From contig JBPOHE010000097.1 of the NCBI GenBank assembly GCA_052035915.1, positions 1-15,598 of the forward strand: 15,598 bases of DNA. The letters are read 5' to 3'. The notes under the pieces were generated by a model. The model was given only the letters and a program-made list of their open reading frames with translations, searched no databases and had not been told where the DNA came from. The DNA comes from JBPOHE01 sp052035915 (GTDB taxonomy: Bacteria > Pseudomonadota > Gammaproteobacteria > Chromatiales > Chromatiaceae). The position numbers and the translations under genes were made by a program. Shown here in pieces: positions 14,820 to 15,598 of this stretch (position 1 is the first letter of the stretch; every line of letters begins with the position of its first letter).

Positions 14820-15021
14820 AGTAGTCCTTTGGCATGGGTTGGGATAGCGAGAGCCCTGTAGAGTCGGAAAACCCAAGGCAAGGAAAAAGGCTTTGGCGGG
14901 GGGGCAGGCTTCTGGCAACGGACGTTCGTTGGCAATCCGATGAATCGGGATGTGGTTTCGCCACATTTGGTAGGACCCGAGTCAGTCATTCATTTCCAAG
15001 GTGGCCCCACGTAATCCCGCT
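14820..15021. other. Non-coding stretch with no recognisable gene
   Basis: No ORF here shows family resemblance or a good start signal. The only structure noted is a short TGTGG-tttcg-CCACA hairpin (about 14950-14964). By the att interpretation this is chromosomal DNA between xerD and the original tRNA-Phe locus. Confidence 0.4.
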
Positions 15022-15062
15022 AAAACAAAAAAGGCCTGCATCTCTGCAAGCCTTTGTTTTAT
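15022..15062 (-). terminator. Bidirectional intrinsic terminator (of tRNA-Phe on the minus strand)
   Basis: AAGGCCTGCA (15031-15040) and TGCAAGCCTT (15045-15054) pair at 9 of 10 positions with loop TCTC. A-rich and T-rich flanks lie on both sides (AAAACAAAA, TTGTTTTATT). Read on the minus strand, the stem is followed by TTTTTTGTTTT, right after the tRNA 3' end, so it is probably the native terminator of the tRNA-Phe gene. It can also stop plus-strand transcripts from xerD. Confidence 0.8.
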
Positions 15063-15110
15063 TGGTGGCCAGGGACAGAATCGAACTGCCGACACGGGGA
15101 TTTTCAGTCC
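15063..15110 (-). pseudogene. 3' fragment of tRNA-Phe(GAA), probable att site
   Basis: On the minus strand this reads the 3' part of a tRNA: GGA-CTGAAAA-TCCCC (anticodon loop with GAA), the variable loop, T arm GGCAG-TTCGATT-CTGTC, acceptor strand CCTGGCC and ACCA. Identity stops inside the anticodon stem at 15110: the next base is A where G is needed, and no D arm or 5' acceptor strand GGCCAGG follows. A 48-bp 3' tRNA end without its 5' half is the usual scar at the distal end of an integrated element. The full tRNA-Phe would then lie to the right, beyond the window. Confidence 0.75.
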
Positions 15111-15187
15111 TTTCCAATCCTTCCCCGCCAACCCCGACTAGTCCCCAGGTTACCAGCTAAGGCATTGCTTTAGCTTGTCTTTCTTTG

Positions 15188-15356
15188 AGTTCCCCGGCTA
15201 TACTGTCCCCGGGAAATCCCGGCAAAAACCGGCTAACCCGGTGCCGAAAGTTCCCCCAGAGTTCCCCGAGTTCCCCGAGTTCCCCGCCTTTCCAAAGGCT
15301 GGACAGGGGACTCTGCCAGGGAGCATTGAAGTTCCCCGGCTTTTGAGCGGTTCCCC
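15188..15356. repeat. Cluster of GTTCCCC motifs with a 9-bp tandem
   Basis: GTTCCCC occurs seven times on the plus strand, starting at 15189, 15250, 15261, 15270, 15279, 15331 and 15350. Three perfect tandem copies of GAGTTCCCC occupy 15259-15285. Several copies are preceded by A or GA and followed by G. The cluster begins about 80 bp from the tRNA fragment. Arm-type integrase sites or iteron-like sites are possible readings. The function is not shown by the sequence. Confidence 0.6.
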
Positions 15357-15413
15357 GAGGTGCGCCAACACCCCGGAGGACCTGACCATCCCCAACCTGG
15401 AACGGAGGTCGGC

Positions 15414-15500
15414 ATGGCTACCCTACAGTTTAACTTCACCGAGCGCACATTGGACCAGTGGGTCCGGCAGACCCAGGGCAATCGCATCAAAGTAACGTAA
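15414..15500 (+). CDS. Short ORF (28 aa), possibly a truncated integrase N-terminus
   Basis: MATLQFNFTERTLDQW.. ends after 28 codons at a TAA. GGAGG with five-base spacing to the ATG is one of the best ribosome binding sites in the window, which suggests a real start. The FNFTERTLDQ opening weakly recalls the arm-binding N-termini of tyrosine integrases, which begin with FNFT and a short helix, and its place 300 bp from a tRNA-type att site fits. The reading frame may be cut by an insertion or frameshift. It could equally be an unrelated small protein. Confidence 0.3.
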   Translation: MATLQFNFTERTLDQWVRQTQGNRIKVT

Positions 15501-15598
15501 GCCCGAGGAGGTTGGCGCGATAGGAATCAGAAGACGCGGCCAAGATGCGGCGGGTGTGGATGCCGCCCTTACGGGAGGTATCGAGACGGAGCAAATTG
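15501..15598. other. Window end, unassigned
   Basis: No gene recognised. It contains a CCGCCCTTACGGGAGG segment with a possible CCC-ttac-GGG hairpin. It is likely part of the integrated element predicted to the right of the tRNA-Phe fragment. Confidence 0.25.

Noticed and set aside
14555..14989. Minus-strand frames across the xerD end and the 47-bp repeat
   Set aside because: Antisense to the XerD catalytic region. The repeated peptide is just the translated direct repeat.
15063..15160. Complete tRNA-Phe gene
   Set aside because: No D arm, no 5' acceptor strand GGCCAGG, and the 5' side of the anticodon stem breaks after three pairs. Only the 3' part is present.
15188..15356. CRISPR array
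   Set aside because: Repeat units are only 7-9 bp, spacing is irregular, three are in direct tandem with no spacer, and no cas gene is near.

Overview
The window looks like high-GC chromosomal DNA of a gammaproteobacterium. The translation/tRNA-modification cluster rpsP-rimM-trmD-rplS followed by sbcB, ogt and xerD is of gammaproteobacterial type. The accessory DNA (an ISAzo13-type element, many extragenic palindromes, a TIR-CHAT protein) would fit an environmental, perhaps sulfur-oxidising or purple sulfur-type lineage, but that finer placement is a guess.

Left accessory region (1-9540). The window opens on the 3' end of a group II intron (domains V and VI). Next is a very large gene for a TIR-CHAT-NTPase-TPR protein, a STAND-like architecture that suggests an immune or cell-death receptor. 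It is cut in two by a 1313-bp insertion sequence (2655-3967) with 29-bp imperfect terminal inverted repeats and a 3-bp target duplication (CAA). Removing the element plus one CAA restores one open frame of 1453 residues. Between the TPR half and the next gene lie about 650 bp without a gene but packed with palindromes, including two matched pairs of 17-bp sites of the form GTTCTY-N5-RAGAAC. On the minus strand follows a secreted multidomain glycoside hydrolase family 44 enzyme (endoglucanase/xyloglucanase type) with a CBM-like N-terminal domain, two repeat domains and a C-terminal BACON-like domain.

Core region (9670-14690). A promoter near 9671-9698 probably drives rpsP, rimM, trmD and rplS, which encode ribosomal protein S16, the 16S maturation factor, the tRNA m1G37 methyltransferase and ribosomal protein L19. 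After a 92-bp gap come sbcB (exonuclease I), ogt (O6-alkylguanine repair) and xerD (chromosome dimer resolution), with sbcB/ogt and ogt/xerD overlapping by 1 and 4 bases, so these three are translationally linked DNA-maintenance genes.

Right boundary (14690-15598). Downstream of xerD are a strong hairpin and a 47-bp perfect direct repeat. A bidirectional terminator then abuts a 48-bp 3' fragment of a tRNA-Phe gene (minus strand), which lacks its D arm, 5' acceptor strand and most of the 5' anticodon strand. This is what the far attachment site of an integrative element looks like. The element would extend rightward out of the window. The DNA beyond it has seven GTTCCCC motifs (three in perfect 9-bp tandem) and a short ORF with a good ribosome binding site whose start weakly resembles an integrase N-terminus.
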